Positions 28,191 to 37,558 of a stretch of 64,000 bases of DNA are shown here, piece after piece. The position numbers and the translations under genes are program-made. Location of the stretch: the NCBI RefSeq assembly GCF_005771535.1, contig NZ_VANU01000001.1, positions 310,001 to 374,000 of the forward strand, in the 5' to 3' direction. Below the pieces are notes generated by a model, which was not told the origin of the DNA, did no database searches, and saw nothing but the letters and a program-made list of their open reading frames with translations. The DNA comes from Arcobacter arenosus (GTDB taxonomy: Bacteria > Campylobacterota > Campylobacteria > Campylobacterales > Arcobacteraceae). Numbering within the stretch: position 1 is the first letter of the stretch; every line of letters starts with the position of its first letter.

Positions 28191-29656
28191 AAAAACAAAT
28201 TGGAATTTTAGCACACATCTCATCATTACCAAATGATTATGATATTGGAACATTAGGGCGTGAAAGTTATCGATTTATTGATATCCTTTCAAAAAACAAT
28301 ATAAATATTTGGCAAATTTTACCAATCAATCCAACTGAAAAAGACCATTCACCATACTCTTCGGTTTGCTCATTTGCAGGAAACTTATCTTTTATTGATT
28401 TTGAGGAGTTCCTTGAAAATAATCTTATTTCAAAAGAGGAACTAGATAATCTAAAAAGAAAAGATGATACTAGTTTTGAAAGTGAAGAGAGTTTAGAATA
28501 TAAAAAATCACTTTTAAGAAAAATATTTACAAAAACAACCTTAGATGAAGATTTTCAAAACTTTACAGAAAAAAACAAATTTTGGTTAGAAGATTATGCC
28601 TTATTTTTAAGTCTGCAAGAAAAACTTAATGAAAAACTTTTTTACAATTGGCCAACAGATATTGCAAAAAAAGAGCTTTGTAATCCTATAATAAAAGAGT
28701 TATTAGAAGAAGAAAATGAATTAAACTATCATAAATTTACCCAGTATATATTTTTCAAACAATATATGAAACTAAAAAACTATGCTAATAGCAAAGGGGT
28801 AAAAATATTTGGGGATCTTCCAATTTATGTATCTAAAAATAGCTCTGATGTTTGGGGAGACCAAGATATTTTTCTTTTAGATTCAGATATGCAACCAAAA
28901 CTAAAAGCTGGTGTACCACCTGATTATTTTAGTGAAGATGGTCAAGCGTGGGGGAATCCTGTTTATGATTGGGAAAACAATAAAACAAATGTACTTTCAT
29001 GGTGGATTCAAAGGATTAAATATAGTTTAGAACTATTTGATTTAGTTAGAATTGATCACTTTAGAGGACTTGAAAGTTTTTGGGTAATCCCTAAAGATGA
29101 TGAAACAGCAATTAATGGTTGGTGGGAAAAATGTTATGGGGATGAATTATTTCAAAAGCTAAAAGAAGAACTTGGCGAAGATTTACCAATCATTGCTGAA
29201 GACTTAGGAGAGATTACACCTGAAGTAATTGCCCTAAGGGATAAGTATAAACTTCCTGGAATGAAAATCTTAGCCTTTGCCTATGATGGAAATGAAAACA
29301 ATCCATATTTGCCTAAAAACTGTGAAGAAAACTCTATTTCATATATTGGAACCCATGATAATAATACTTTAATTGGTTGGAAAAATGAGATTTTAAATAG
29401 AGATGATAAAGAGGAAATAAATAGAATATTATCAGCTTTAAATATCAACTCTATGGATGAGTTTGAAAATGCCCTTATTAATACTTTAATAGAGACTAAA
29501 TCAAAGATTTCTATTATATCAATACAAGATATTTTATTACATGATGAAAACTATAGAATGAATATACCAGGTGTTGCGCAAGGAAATTGGACTTACAGAA
29601 TGAATATGGATGAACTAAATGAGGATATGATAAAAATAAAAAGGGAAAAGATATAA
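28187..29656 (+). CDS. malQ: 4-alpha-glucanotransferase (amylomaltase)
   Basis: A 489-residue GH77 enzyme. The catalytic nucleophile is the Asp of VRIDHFRGLESFW, the acid/base Glu lies in PIIAEDLGEI, and the third carboxylate in YIGTHDNNT. The enzyme moves glucan segments between maltodextrins in the cytoplasm. No other glycogen or maltose genes are near. The start codon sits in a strong hairpin, and a terminator overlaps the stop. Confidence 0.95.
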   Translation: MKKQIGILAHISSLPNDYDIGTLGRESYRFIDILSKNNINIWQILPINPTEKDHSPYSSVCSFAGNLSFIDFEEFLENNLISKEELDNLKRKDDTSFESEESLEYKKSLLRKIFTKTTLDEDFQNFTEKNKFWLEDYALFLSLQEKLNEKLFYNWPTDIAKKELCNPIIKELLEEENELNYHKFTQYIFFKQYMKLKNYANSKGVKIFGDLPIYVSKNSSDVWGDQDIFLLDSDMQPKLKAGVPPDYFSEDGQAWGNPVYDWENNKTNVLSWWIQRIKYSLELFDLVRIDHFRGLESFWVIPKDDETAINGWWEKCYGDELFQKLKEELGEDLPIIAEDLGEITPEVIALRDKYKLPGMKILAFAYDGNENNPYLPKNCEENSISYIGTHDNNTLIGWKNEILNRDDKEEINRILSALNINSMDEFENALINTLIETKSKISIISIQDILLHDENYRMNIPGVAQGNWTYRMNMDELNEDMIKIKREKI

Positions 29657-29670
29657 ACTTTTCCCTTTTT
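29638..29670 (+). terminator. Terminator overlapping the malQ stop
   Basis: Thirteen-base arms (AAAAAGGGAAAAG and its complement) around a seven-base loop that holds the TAA stop, ending in a run of T. It is probably bidirectional, also serving the small minus-strand ORF that ends at 29679. Confidence 0.88.
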
Positions 29671-29678
29671 GAAGAAGA

Positions 29679-29756
29679 CTAAAAACTTGTACTTATAAAC
29701 CCGATAGCTGCAAAAGAGATTGCAACAAATAAAATTAAGTTTCTTACCATTTTCAT
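29679..29756 (-). CDS. Small hydrophobic protein (25 residues)
   Basis: A 25-codon ORF, reading MKMVRNLILFVAISFAAIGF and five more residues, forms a single basic-headed membrane helix. AAAGGAT lies six bases before its ATG, a better ribosome-binding site than many long genes here have. It ends just before the bidirectional terminator shared with malQ. I do not recognise the family; small membrane regulators or toxin-like peptides look like this. Confidence 0.45.
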   Translation of the reverse strand: MKMVRNLILFVAISFAAIGFISTSF

Positions 29757-29847
29757 AATTTATCCTTTGATACTTATTTAAATAAATTATACAAATATTG
29801 TGTCAATTTAGAAATGCAATAACTCTTTACAATTTATTGACAAAATC

Positions 29848-31230
29848 TTAAAATTGAATTGAAAAGATATTTGAAGAGTCTTTGTGGATATAATCTAATT
29901 TAAAATTATGCATTTTTATAATTTTATTTACTATATTTAGCCCCAGACCATGACCTACTTGTTGATTTGGGTCCCTTGTAAAAGGTTTAGTATAATAAAT
30001 CAAATCATTGGCTAACTTTTCACCAATATTTTCCACCTCTATTTTATTATGTGAAGTTCTTATTGAAATAGGATACCTTTTTGCATATTTCATTGCATTA
30101 TCAATTAAATTCTTTAAAACAATAGTTAAATAGTATTTATCCCCTTTTATTTTAAAATCATTATCCACATCTAAAAAGATTTTAGATTCATCATCAATGG
30201 AAAGTTTTGATAAAGATTCTAAAATTAAACTTGTAACTTTAAACTCTTCAATATTTAAGGTTACAAAATTAAGTTTTTCTCTTTGAAGAAGTTTACTTGT
30301 AAGCTCTTCAATATCAACAAATACACTGTTTACACTAGTTAGTTCATCTTTTTCAAGTTTATCTTTAAAGTTTTCTAATAAAAACTTACCCTTTGTTATT
30401 GGAGTTTTTAATTCATGACTAATATTTCTTAAAAGCTCTTCTCTTGAATGAATAATATCATCTTGTTTTTCAAGGTATGAATTTAGATTATTAGTGATTT
30501 CACTTAGTTCATTATTTTTACCAAGATCAATTTTAATAGAGTTTTCATCATCCCTAAAAAGTTGAAGAACCCCTTTATTTAACTTATCAAGCATCACTTT
30601 AATATCATTCATAATTTTTGTTGAAATAATAAAAGAGAGTAAAAAAGCTATAAAAAGTAAAACTACGATCTCTAATTTGATTGTATTTATAAATTCATTT
30701 CTATCTTTTTCTGTTTTATCTAATTCATTTTGTAAATAACTAATCTCATCAATAAGTAGTTTTTCTGCTTTGTTACTTAGAATATCAAACTTTTCACTAA
30801 AATTTTTAAAATCTTCTTCATTTTTTTTAGTTAAGACAATTGTATAGAGTTCATCTCTTATTGATTTATATAAATTTTCAAAGTGTAAAAACAATAACTT
30901 TAGATTTTCTTTTTCCGCTAATGACTCCGAGTTTTCAATTGTAATCTCTTTTTTTAACAACAAACTTTCAAAAAGTTCATCCGCTTTATTAAGTCTTTTT
31001 TTCACAATATCTATTTTCTCATAATCTGTGATAATATCAAGGACAATCCATGAAAAAGAGTGATTATATTCTTTTAAACGCTCAACCCGTCTAATTTGAT
31101 CGTATCTATGTTTTTGAGCCATATGAACTTCATTTAAGTTGTAGATAGAATAAAAAAATACGCCAATTATAAAGATTGTAATAAGTAAGATAAGAAAAAA
31201 AGATATTGTAAGTTTTTGTCTAATTGTCAT
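29848..31230 (-). CDS. Sensor histidine kinase (ArsS/RacS-like)
   Basis: A 460-residue kinase with membrane helices near 8-30 and 185-208, and a mostly helical periplasmic domain rich in Lys and Glu between them. A HAMP-like linker precedes NISHELKTPITKGKF with the phospho-His. The ATP-binding motifs are NLIDNAMKYA and GHGLGLNIV; the G1 region is degenerate (VENIGEKLAND), as in the ArsS/RacS/CosS kinases of Campylobacterota. It overlaps its regulator by 11 bases, in an operon starting with nhaA. The signal is unknown; pH or sodium is suggested only by the nhaA link. Confidence 0.9.
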   Translation of the reverse strand: MTIRQKLTISFFLILLITIFIIGVFFYSIYNLNEVHMAQKHRYDQIRRVERLKEYNHSFSWIVLDIITDYEKIDIVKKRLNKADELFESLLLKKEITIENSESLAEKENLKLLFLHFENLYKSIRDELYTIVLTKKNEEDFKNFSEKFDILSNKAEKLLIDEISYLQNELDKTEKDRNEFINTIKLEIVVLLFIAFLLSFIISTKIMNDIKVMLDKLNKGVLQLFRDDENSIKIDLGKNNELSEITNNLNSYLEKQDDIIHSREELLRNISHELKTPITKGKFLLENFKDKLEKDELTSVNSVFVDIEELTSKLLQREKLNFVTLNIEEFKVTSLILESLSKLSIDDESKIFLDVDNDFKIKGDKYYLTIVLKNLIDNAMKYAKRYPISIRTSHNKIEVENIGEKLANDLIYYTKPFTRDPNQQVGHGLGLNIVNKIIKMHNFKLDYIHKDSSNIFSIQF

Positions 31231-31912
31231 CTATAAATTTATACCCTATTCCCCAAACTGATTTTATATATTTTGCATCTTTAGAGTCATCATTTATTTT
31301 AAATCGAATATTACTTACATGCATATCTATTGTTCTATTCTTTGTATCTTTTTTTAAACTAGTTTGATTTAAGATATCTTCCCTTGATACAACTTTATTT
31401 ATATTATTTATAAACATAAAAAAGATTTCAGATTCAATTTTTGTAAACTCTATTTGATGGTCATCTAAAAAAACTGTTTTTTTATCTAAATCAATAAAAA
31501 GCTCATTGATTTTTATTTTATCATCATCTGTATATCTTTTTAAAGTTGCATCAATTCTAAGAACTAATTCTCTAGGTTCGTATGGCTTAGATAAATAATC
31601 ATCCGCACCAAGTTCAAACCCATGAATTTTATTACCAATATCATCCCTTGCTGTTGAGATGATAATTGGTATATTTTTTATCTCTTTTAGTTTTTTAAAT
31701 AAATCAAAGCCATCCATTCCAGGAAGTCCTAAATCCAAAATAACAATACAATATTTTGAACTTTCCTTTTTAAACTCTTCTAATGCTTCTAAAGGTTGTG
31801 AATATACAAAACAATCGTAATTATAAGACTTTAAAAAAGTACTTATAAGATTTTGTAACTCAGTATTATCTTCAATTAATAAAACGTTTTTATTTTTCAC
31901 TAGTTTCCTCAT
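31220..31912 (-). CDS. OmpR-family response regulator
   Basis: A 230-residue regulator with the acidic pair LLIEDNTE, phospho-acceptor Asp in IVILDLGLPGMDGFD, Thr in ISTARDD and Lys in YLSKPYEPRELVLR. The C-terminal winged helix includes VSREDILNQTSLKKDTKNRTIDMHVSNIRFK. It overlaps nhaA by 23 bases upstream and the kinase by 11 downstream, so the three are translated from one message. Confidence 0.93.
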   Translation of the reverse strand: MRKLVKNKNVLLIEDNTELQNLISTFLKSYNYDCFVYSQPLEALEEFKKESSKYCIVILDLGLPGMDGFDLFKKLKEIKNIPIIISTARDDIGNKIHGFELGADDYLSKPYEPRELVLRIDATLKRYTDDDKIKINELFIDLDKKTVFLDDHQIEFTKIESEIFFMFINNINKVVSREDILNQTSLKKDTKNRTIDMHVSNIRFKINDDSKDAKYIKSVWGIGYKFIDDN

Positions 31913-33236
31913 ATTTAGAAACTGATTTTAACCAAAAATATCCAAATAAACCTGAAAACAATGAAGCCGTTAGGATTCCTATTTTAGCTTGAAAAATCAA
32001 ATCTTCATTTCCTATAAATGCTAAATCTGCAACAAATATAGACATTGTAAAACCAATACCACCTAAAAAGGCTACTCCAAATACTTGACTAAAACTACTT
32101 CCTTTTGGAAGTTGAGCAATTTTCATTTTTACTGCAAGCCATGAAACTCCAAAAATTCCTATAACTTTTCCAAGAATAAGACCACCAATTATTCCTAAAG
32201 AAACTGGTTCTAAAATTGTTTCACCTATTGAAGAAAAATCGATTTTAATACCTGCATTTGCTAAAGCAAAGATAGGTATAACTAATAAAGCAACTGGTAA
32301 ATGAAGTCCATGTTCTAATCTTGCAGCAGGTGTTCCTACCTCATCAATTTTATCTTGAATATTTGTTAATATCTTTTTTTGTTTTTCATGTAATTCAAGG
32401 GTTTCATTTACAGGATATTCTTCATACTCATCTAAAAGTTTTCTTGTATCCTTCGCAAAAGTTGAAGGAATTCTTTTTGGAGTTGAAGGGATTGCTAAAG
32501 CAGCTAAAACCCCTGCAATTGTAGCATGAACTCCTGACTCAAGCATAAAAAACCACATAAATAATCCAACAACAAAATATGGTAAAATCATATGAATACC
32601 AAATCTATTAAATGTAATCATAACTAAAAACATTAATCCTGCTAAACCAAGTGGCATTAAATTAATTGTGTCAGTATAAAATAAAGCAATAACAATAACT
32701 GCCCCTAAATCATCCACAATAGCTAAAGCTACTAAAAAAGTTACAAGTGCAGTTGGAACCCTTTTTCCAAGTAATACTAAAGCACTAATAGCAAAAGCAA
32801 TATCTGTAGCCATAGGAATACCCCAACCACCTGCGCCTGCTGTTCCATAATTTAAACTCGTATAAATAATAGCAGGAAAAACCATTCCCCCAATAGCTGC
32901 TAAAATTGGAAGCATGGCAACTTTTATATTTGATAACTCACCAGCTGTTATCTCTCTTTTTATCTCTAAGCCTATTAAAAAGAAGAATATCGCCATTAGA
33001 CCATCATTTATCCAGTGATGTAAACTATGAGATAATTTCCATGAGCCAACATTTAAATCTATATACATATGAAAAAAATGTGAATATGTTTCATATAAAG
33101 GTGAATTTGCTAATAATAATGCTAAAACAGTCATTAGTATTAAAATTAGTCCTGTTGTAGTTTGGGCATGCAAAAACTCTTCAAAAGGTGTAGATACTTT
33201 TTTAAAGGCTTTTTCCCAAGGTGCATAAAGTTTCAT
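31890..33236 (-). CDS. nhaA: Na+/H+ antiporter NhaA
   Basis: A 448-residue NhaA with about 12 membrane helices. The essential pair of adjacent aspartates is in VALAIVDDLGAVIVIALF, and GGIGFTMSIFVADLAF matches the conserved late helices. It exchanges cytoplasmic Na+ for periplasmic protons. A hydrophilic insertion (around 250-300, with EYEEYPVNETLELHEKQK) is longer than in E. coli NhaA. The ATG at 33236, with GGGAGA before it, is preferred over a TTG five codons upstream. Regulator and kinase genes overlap its end, suggesting they control it. Confidence 0.95.
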   Translation of the reverse strand: MKLYAPWEKAFKKVSTPFEEFLHAQTTTGLILILMTVLALLLANSPLYETYSHFFHMYIDLNVGSWKLSHSLHHWINDGLMAIFFFLIGLEIKREITAGELSNIKVAMLPILAAIGGMVFPAIIYTSLNYGTAGAGGWGIPMATDIAFAISALVLLGKRVPTALVTFLVALAIVDDLGAVIVIALFYTDTINLMPLGLAGLMFLVMITFNRFGIHMILPYFVVGLFMWFFMLESGVHATIAGVLAALAIPSTPKRIPSTFAKDTRKLLDEYEEYPVNETLELHEKQKKILTNIQDKIDEVGTPAARLEHGLHLPVALLVIPIFALANAGIKIDFSSIGETILEPVSLGIIGGLILGKVIGIFGVSWLAVKMKIAQLPKGSSFSQVFGVAFLGGIGFTMSIFVADLAFIGNEDLIFQAKIGILTASLFSGLFGYFWLKSVSKYEETSEK

Positions 33237-33338
33237 TTTTATCTCCCACAAAAATTGTAAATTTTATTTCAAATTGTCAAATTATACTTTTTATTTGTAA
33301 ATAGTTTCATACATTATTTATTGACAGTTTCTTGACAT

Positions 33339-33941
33339 TTAACTATAAAAAGAATCGATTTTTTCTTTATGATTAGCTGCCCATTGTTCAAAACTTGTTG
33401 CTTTTTCTTTTTCTACATTTGTTTTAGTTTGATAATAAATCTCTTCAGCATTATCTTTGGGAATAACCACAACCCCTTCTTCATCAGCAACAATAATATC
33501 CCCAGGATTGACAGATATTCCTCCAGCTATAATAGGGATATTTACGGGAACTGCATTTTTTTTACCACCTGGCATTGGTATTACACCTCTTGCAAATATT
33601 GGCACTTTATTCTCTCTTATCTCACCAATATCTCGAACTAAACCATCTATAATAAAACCTCTAATTCCTCTTTTTTTAGCAATTAAAGCTACATTTCCAC
33701 CTATGACTGCATAATCCATAGTATTTGATTGTGCAACAATAATTGAACCCTCAGGAGCTTCATAAATTGCTCGGTGTAAACTTAAATTTTCACCACCAAC
33801 CATTTCTACAGTAAAAGCTGGTCCACTAATTCTTGGAATTCTAGGCCATAACTCTTTAATTCCTGCATCCATAAAACTTTCTCTTTTTAAAGGTCCAGCA
33901 TAATCACAAGGGGAAAACTCTGCATATTTTTCATAATCCAT
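33339..33941 (-). CDS. RraA-family protein (HMG/CHA aldolase-like)
   Basis: A 200-residue RraA-like protein with the family core VIGGNVALIAKKRGIRGFIIDGLVRDIGEI, including the Arg-Asp pair (VRD) that in the aldolases binds substrate and metal, and VNPGDIIVADEEGVVVIP. Such proteins are either divalent-metal aldolases for 4-hydroxy-4-methyl-2-oxoglutarate and oxaloacetate or regulators of RNase E. Here an aldolase or oxaloacetate decarboxylase role is more likely. AAGGAGT sets the start. It stands alone. Confidence 0.82.
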   Translation of the reverse strand: MDYEKYAEFSPCDYAGPLKRESFMDAGIKELWPRIPRISGPAFTVEMVGGENLSLHRAIYEAPEGSIIVAQSNTMDYAVIGGNVALIAKKRGIRGFIIDGLVRDIGEIRENKVPIFARGVIPMPGGKKNAVPVNIPIIAGGISVNPGDIIVADEEGVVVIPKDNAEEIYYQTKTNVEKEKATSFEQWAANHKEKIDSFYS

Positions 33942-34013
33942 TAATACTCCTTAACATTTAAAAAGTATTATACTAATTAGTTTTAAAATTTCACAATTAA
34001 GTATTCACTAATT

Positions 34014-34502
34014 TTATTTTGTAAATAAAGTAAGAACTTCATAAACAACTTCACTTTCAATTACCAAACAAACAAAAAAGATAAGCTCAAATTTAAATAA
34101 AAAAACCTTACTTATTCTTTCATTTAAAAACCTATAATCTTTTTTTAATACATCATAAGAATGCATAGAAAGGCTATGTTGTACGTTTTGTTTATACCAG
34201 GCAATATATGCTTCCCTTTTATTTATATTTTTTTTAGAAATAATTTCATATAAAAAATATGTATATAAAACTGATATAAAAAAAGTTCCAATTAAAATCA
34301 CATTCTCTAAAAGAAAATAGATTAAGATGATTATATAAGGAAAAGAGATGATAAAACAACTTAAATTTTTATGTTTATGATAAATATAATTAACTAAAAA
34401 ATATTTTGTACCTAAATCATTTGATTCATTTCTACTAAAAATCAATAGATTTAAAAAAATTATTAAAGAAGCAATAAGATGTAAATATAATAAAGAAAGC
34501 AT
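34014..34502 (-). CDS. Membrane protein of unknown function
   Basis: A 162-residue protein with about four hydrophobic helices (near 3-22, 49-67, 68-88 and 138-157) and a central basic loop (SKKNINKREAYIAWYKQN). AGGAG lies before the ATG, and it is flanked by unrelated genes. I do not recognise the family, and no conserved motif suggests a role. Confidence 0.65.
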   Translation of the reverse strand: MLSLLYLHLIASLIIFLNLLIFSRNESNDLGTKYFLVNYIYHKHKNLSCFIISFPYIIILIYFLLENVILIGTFFISVLYTYFLYEIISKKNINKREAYIAWYKQNVQHSLSMHSYDVLKKDYRFLNERISKVFLFKFELIFFVCLVIESEVVYEVLTLFTK

Positions 34503-34670
34503 AATAATCTCCTCTTTAAGTGAGCAATATCAGTCCTTCAATTTTAATTTATCCTACTTCTATTTAATTAAAAATAAAAATTATTAGATAGTTTTTCATT
34601 TAACTTATATATTAATTTTTAGAACATAAACAAATAATTGATACAATTACGCTTTATTTTAGGATGTTTA

Positions 34671-35558
34671 ATGAAAAATCTCAGTGAATCAACTATCGGT
34701 GTTATTTATATTGCTTTGTGTATTCTTCTTTGGTCATTGATACCAACTGTTGCAAAATTTGCACAAACTGGTTTAGACCACCACCAGTATCTTTTTTATT
34801 CATCTATTATCTCTTTTCTTTCAATTTTTGCAGTTTCACTATATGAAAAAAACTTAAAAGAGATTTTTTTCTACTCTAAAAAAATTGTTTTAGTTCTATT
34901 TGCCCTAGGATTTTTAGACTTTTTTTACTATTTACTTTTGTACTTTGGATATAAACATGCAAATGGATTAGAGGTTTTAGTTATACAATATATGTGGCCT
35001 ATTTTTATTGTTTTTTTATCTTTAATTATATTAAAAGAGGAGTTTACAAAGAAAAAGCTTCTATCTGTAATATTAGGTTTTTTAGGAGTTAGCTTAGTTA
35101 TTACAAAAGGTGATTTTTCAAGTTTAGACTTTGGGCAAATTGATGTTTTATTAATTGTGATGCTTGGGGCGATTGCTTTTGCGCTATTTTCAGTATTAAG
35201 TAAAATTGTAAAAGTTAATGCTACTAATGCAGTTATGATTTACTTTTTTTCTGCCATAATCTACTCAATAATTAGTGTTCAATCTTTCTCTGAATTTACT
35301 TTACCATCTGCTAAAGATTGGATAAGTATTTTAATCAATGGTGCATTTTTAAATGGCGTTTCATATTTGTTTTGGGTAAAAGCTTTAAAAACTTTTGATG
35401 CTTCAAAGGTAGCACCTTTTATATTTACAACACCTATTTTATCAGCATTTTTTCTGATAATATTCTTTGATGAACCAATTTTATCAATATATTTTGTAGG
35501 TTTATTTCTTGTTATAATTTCAGGATTAATAAGTAGTATAAAAAGAAAAAAGAGATAG
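34671..35558 (+). CDS. DMT-superfamily (EamA) transporter
   Basis: A 295-residue protein with ten membrane helices in two EamA repeats. GVSLVITKGDFSSLDFGQID marks the middle, and the second repeat contains FWVKALKTFDASKVAPFIFTTPILSAFF. Such carriers export amino acids or metabolites; the substrate is unknown. The ATG at 34671 with AGGATG before it is preferred over a start 11 codons upstream. A family B polymerase gene starts three bases after the stop, so the two may share a message. Confidence 0.88.
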   Translation: MKNLSESTIGVIYIALCILLWSLIPTVAKFAQTGLDHHQYLFYSSIISFLSIFAVSLYEKNLKEIFFYSKKIVLVLFALGFLDFFYYLLLYFGYKHANGLEVLVIQYMWPIFIVFLSLIILKEEFTKKKLLSVILGFLGVSLVITKGDFSSLDFGQIDVLLIVMLGAIAFALFSVLSKIVKVNATNAVMIYFFSAIIYSIISVQSFSEFTLPSAKDWISILINGAFLNGVSYLFWVKALKTFDASKVAPFIFTTPILSAFFLIIFFDEPILSIYFVGLFLVIISGLISSIKRKKR

Positions 35559-35561
35559 ATA

Positions 35562-37550
35562 TTGACTGAAAACAAATATTATTCATATGATTTAGAAACT
35601 TATCCAAATATATTCACTTGTGTTATTCAAAATATTCAAAGTGAAGAAATAAGAGTATTTGAAATAAGCTCTAGAAAAAATGACTTAAATAAACTATTGC
35701 AAACTCTTCTTTGGATAAATAAAAATGATAAAGCCTTAGTTGGATATAACAATCTAAATTTTGACTACCCTATTTTACAATTTATTTTTAACTCAAACTT
35801 TCAAAATCTAGAGAAAGAAAAAAATGCTGAAGAAAAAATTACTTTTGAGATTTATAATTACGCCAATAAATTAATAAAAGAAAATAAAAACTACATAGAA
35901 GATAAAAAAAGTATAATATTAAATCAAGTAGACTTAATGAAAGTTCATAATTTCGATTATAGAGCTACTATGGTTAGTTTAAAAATGTTAGAAATAAACA
36001 TGAGAATGGAAAATATTGAAGACTTACCATTTCCCCCTGGAACAAAACTTCAAAATAAAAATTTCAATACTCTTATAGAATATAATATTCATGATGTAAA
36101 AGCCACTACTAAATTTTTTATTCATTCAAAGGATGCAATAAATTTTAGAGAAAAACTAAGTTTAGAATTTAATGAAAATATGATGAACTACAGTGATACA
36201 AAAATAGGTAAAAGATACTTTATTAGGAAGCTTGAAGATAAACTAGGAAAGGATATTTGCTATAAAGATGGTAAACCTAGACAAACAATAAGAAATTATC
36301 TTGATTTTTCACAAATTATATTTCCCTATATTAAGTTTCAAACTCCCCAATTAAAAGCTTTAGTTGAATATTTAAAAAAACAATATACAAATGATATGTC
36401 AACAGTTTTTTCAAACATTCCAAAAGAAAATCTAGGAGAATTAGCAAACTATATTCATATAAATAAAAATGGTAAAGCCTCAAGTTTACATGTGCTTTTT
36501 GATAACTTTAGAGTTGATATAGGAACAGGTGGATTGCATGGGAGCTTAGAAAGCTGCTTTTTACAAAGTGATGATGAATTTGAAATAATCGATGTTGATG
36601 TAGCAAGTTATTATCCAAGTATTGTTGTAAGAAATAGACTTTATCCTGAGCACCTTGGTGATGAATTTGCAGATATTTATGATGAGATTAGAAAACTTAG
36701 GTTTTCATATGATAAGTCACAGCCTCAAAATAAGATGTTAAAACTTGCATTAAACTCAGCAGGATATGGAGATACAAACAATAAGTTTAGCCCATTTTAT
36801 GATTATAAAATGACTATAACTATTACATTAAATGGTCAATTGATGCTTTGTTTACTTTCTGAGATGCTAAAACTTAAAATTGATTCAATACTTTTAATTC
36901 AAGCAAATACAGATGGTTTAACTTTAAAGGTGCCCAAAAAAGATAAAGAGCTTTTCTTTAGTATCTTAAAAGAGTGGGAAGATATTACAGGTATGGGTTT
37001 AGAAGAAAATTTTTATGAAAAAATTTGGATTAGAGATGTAAACAATTATATTGCCCTAAAAAAAGATGGTGGTGTTAAAAAAATTGGAGCATATAAAGAT
37101 AGCCTTGAATGGCATCAAAACCATTCAAGTTTAGTGGTTCAAAAAGCAGTTGAAGCATATTTGATAAAAAATATTCCTATTGAAGAAACTATTTTAAATC
37201 ATAATGACCCCTTTGATTTTATGTTAAATTATAAAGCATCAAGGGGTATTAAACTTGTTTTAGAAGAAAATTCTACAACAAAAAAAGAATATGAAAATTT
37301 ACAAAATACCATAAGATACTATATCTCTACTAATGGGAAAGCCTTAAAAAAAACCTTACCACCTTTAAAAAACGATAATGAAGAGAGAATCATAGGTATA
37401 AATGTTGGTTTTCTAGTTAATATATGCAATGATAGGAAAGATTTTAGTTTTAAAAATCTAAACTATGATTGGTATATAAAAGAAGCCTATAAATTAATTT
37501 CTCCTTTTAAAGAAAAGGCTCCTTCTAATCTATTTGATTATCTAGATTGA
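35562..37550 (+). CDS. Phage-type family B DNA polymerase
   Basis: A 662-residue protein starting at TTG. Exonuclease motif I is YDLETY (Asp10, Glu12), with YNNLNFDYPIL as the next exonuclease segment. Polymerase motif A is DVASYYPSIV near residue 346, motif B is KLALNSAGYGD near 393-402, and motif C is ANTDGL near 447, where the usual first Asp of DTD is Asn. The order and spacing fit a short family B enzyme of the kind coded by phages and plasmids, not the bacterial Pol II. No other phage or plasmid gene is near. It might be a captured repair polymerase. It lies directly behind a DMT transporter gene. Confidence 0.85.
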   Translation: MTENKYYSYDLETYPNIFTCVIQNIQSEEIRVFEISSRKNDLNKLLQTLLWINKNDKALVGYNNLNFDYPILQFIFNSNFQNLEKEKNAEEKITFEIYNYANKLIKENKNYIEDKKSIILNQVDLMKVHNFDYRATMVSLKMLEINMRMENIEDLPFPPGTKLQNKNFNTLIEYNIHDVKATTKFFIHSKDAINFREKLSLEFNENMMNYSDTKIGKRYFIRKLEDKLGKDICYKDGKPRQTIRNYLDFSQIIFPYIKFQTPQLKALVEYLKKQYTNDMSTVFSNIPKENLGELANYIHINKNGKASSLHVLFDNFRVDIGTGGLHGSLESCFLQSDDEFEIIDVDVASYYPSIVVRNRLYPEHLGDEFADIYDEIRKLRFSYDKSQPQNKMLKLALNSAGYGDTNNKFSPFYDYKMTITITLNGQLMLCLLSEMLKLKIDSILLIQANTDGLTLKVPKKDKELFFSILKEWEDITGMGLEENFYEKIWIRDVNNYIALKKDGGVKKIGAYKDSLEWHQNHSSLVVQKAVEAYLIKNIPIEETILNHNDPFDFMLNYKASRGIKLVLEENSTTKKEYENLQNTIRYYISTNGKALKKTLPPLKNDNEERIIGINVGFLVNICNDRKDFSFKNLNYDWYIKEAYKLISPFKEKAPSNLFDYLD

Positions 37551-37558
37551 TTAAATTT

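Noticed and set aside
35562-37550. The family B polymerase as part of a prophage
   Set aside because: Neighbours are ordinary chromosomal genes; no integrase, capsid, terminase or attachment repeat was seen.
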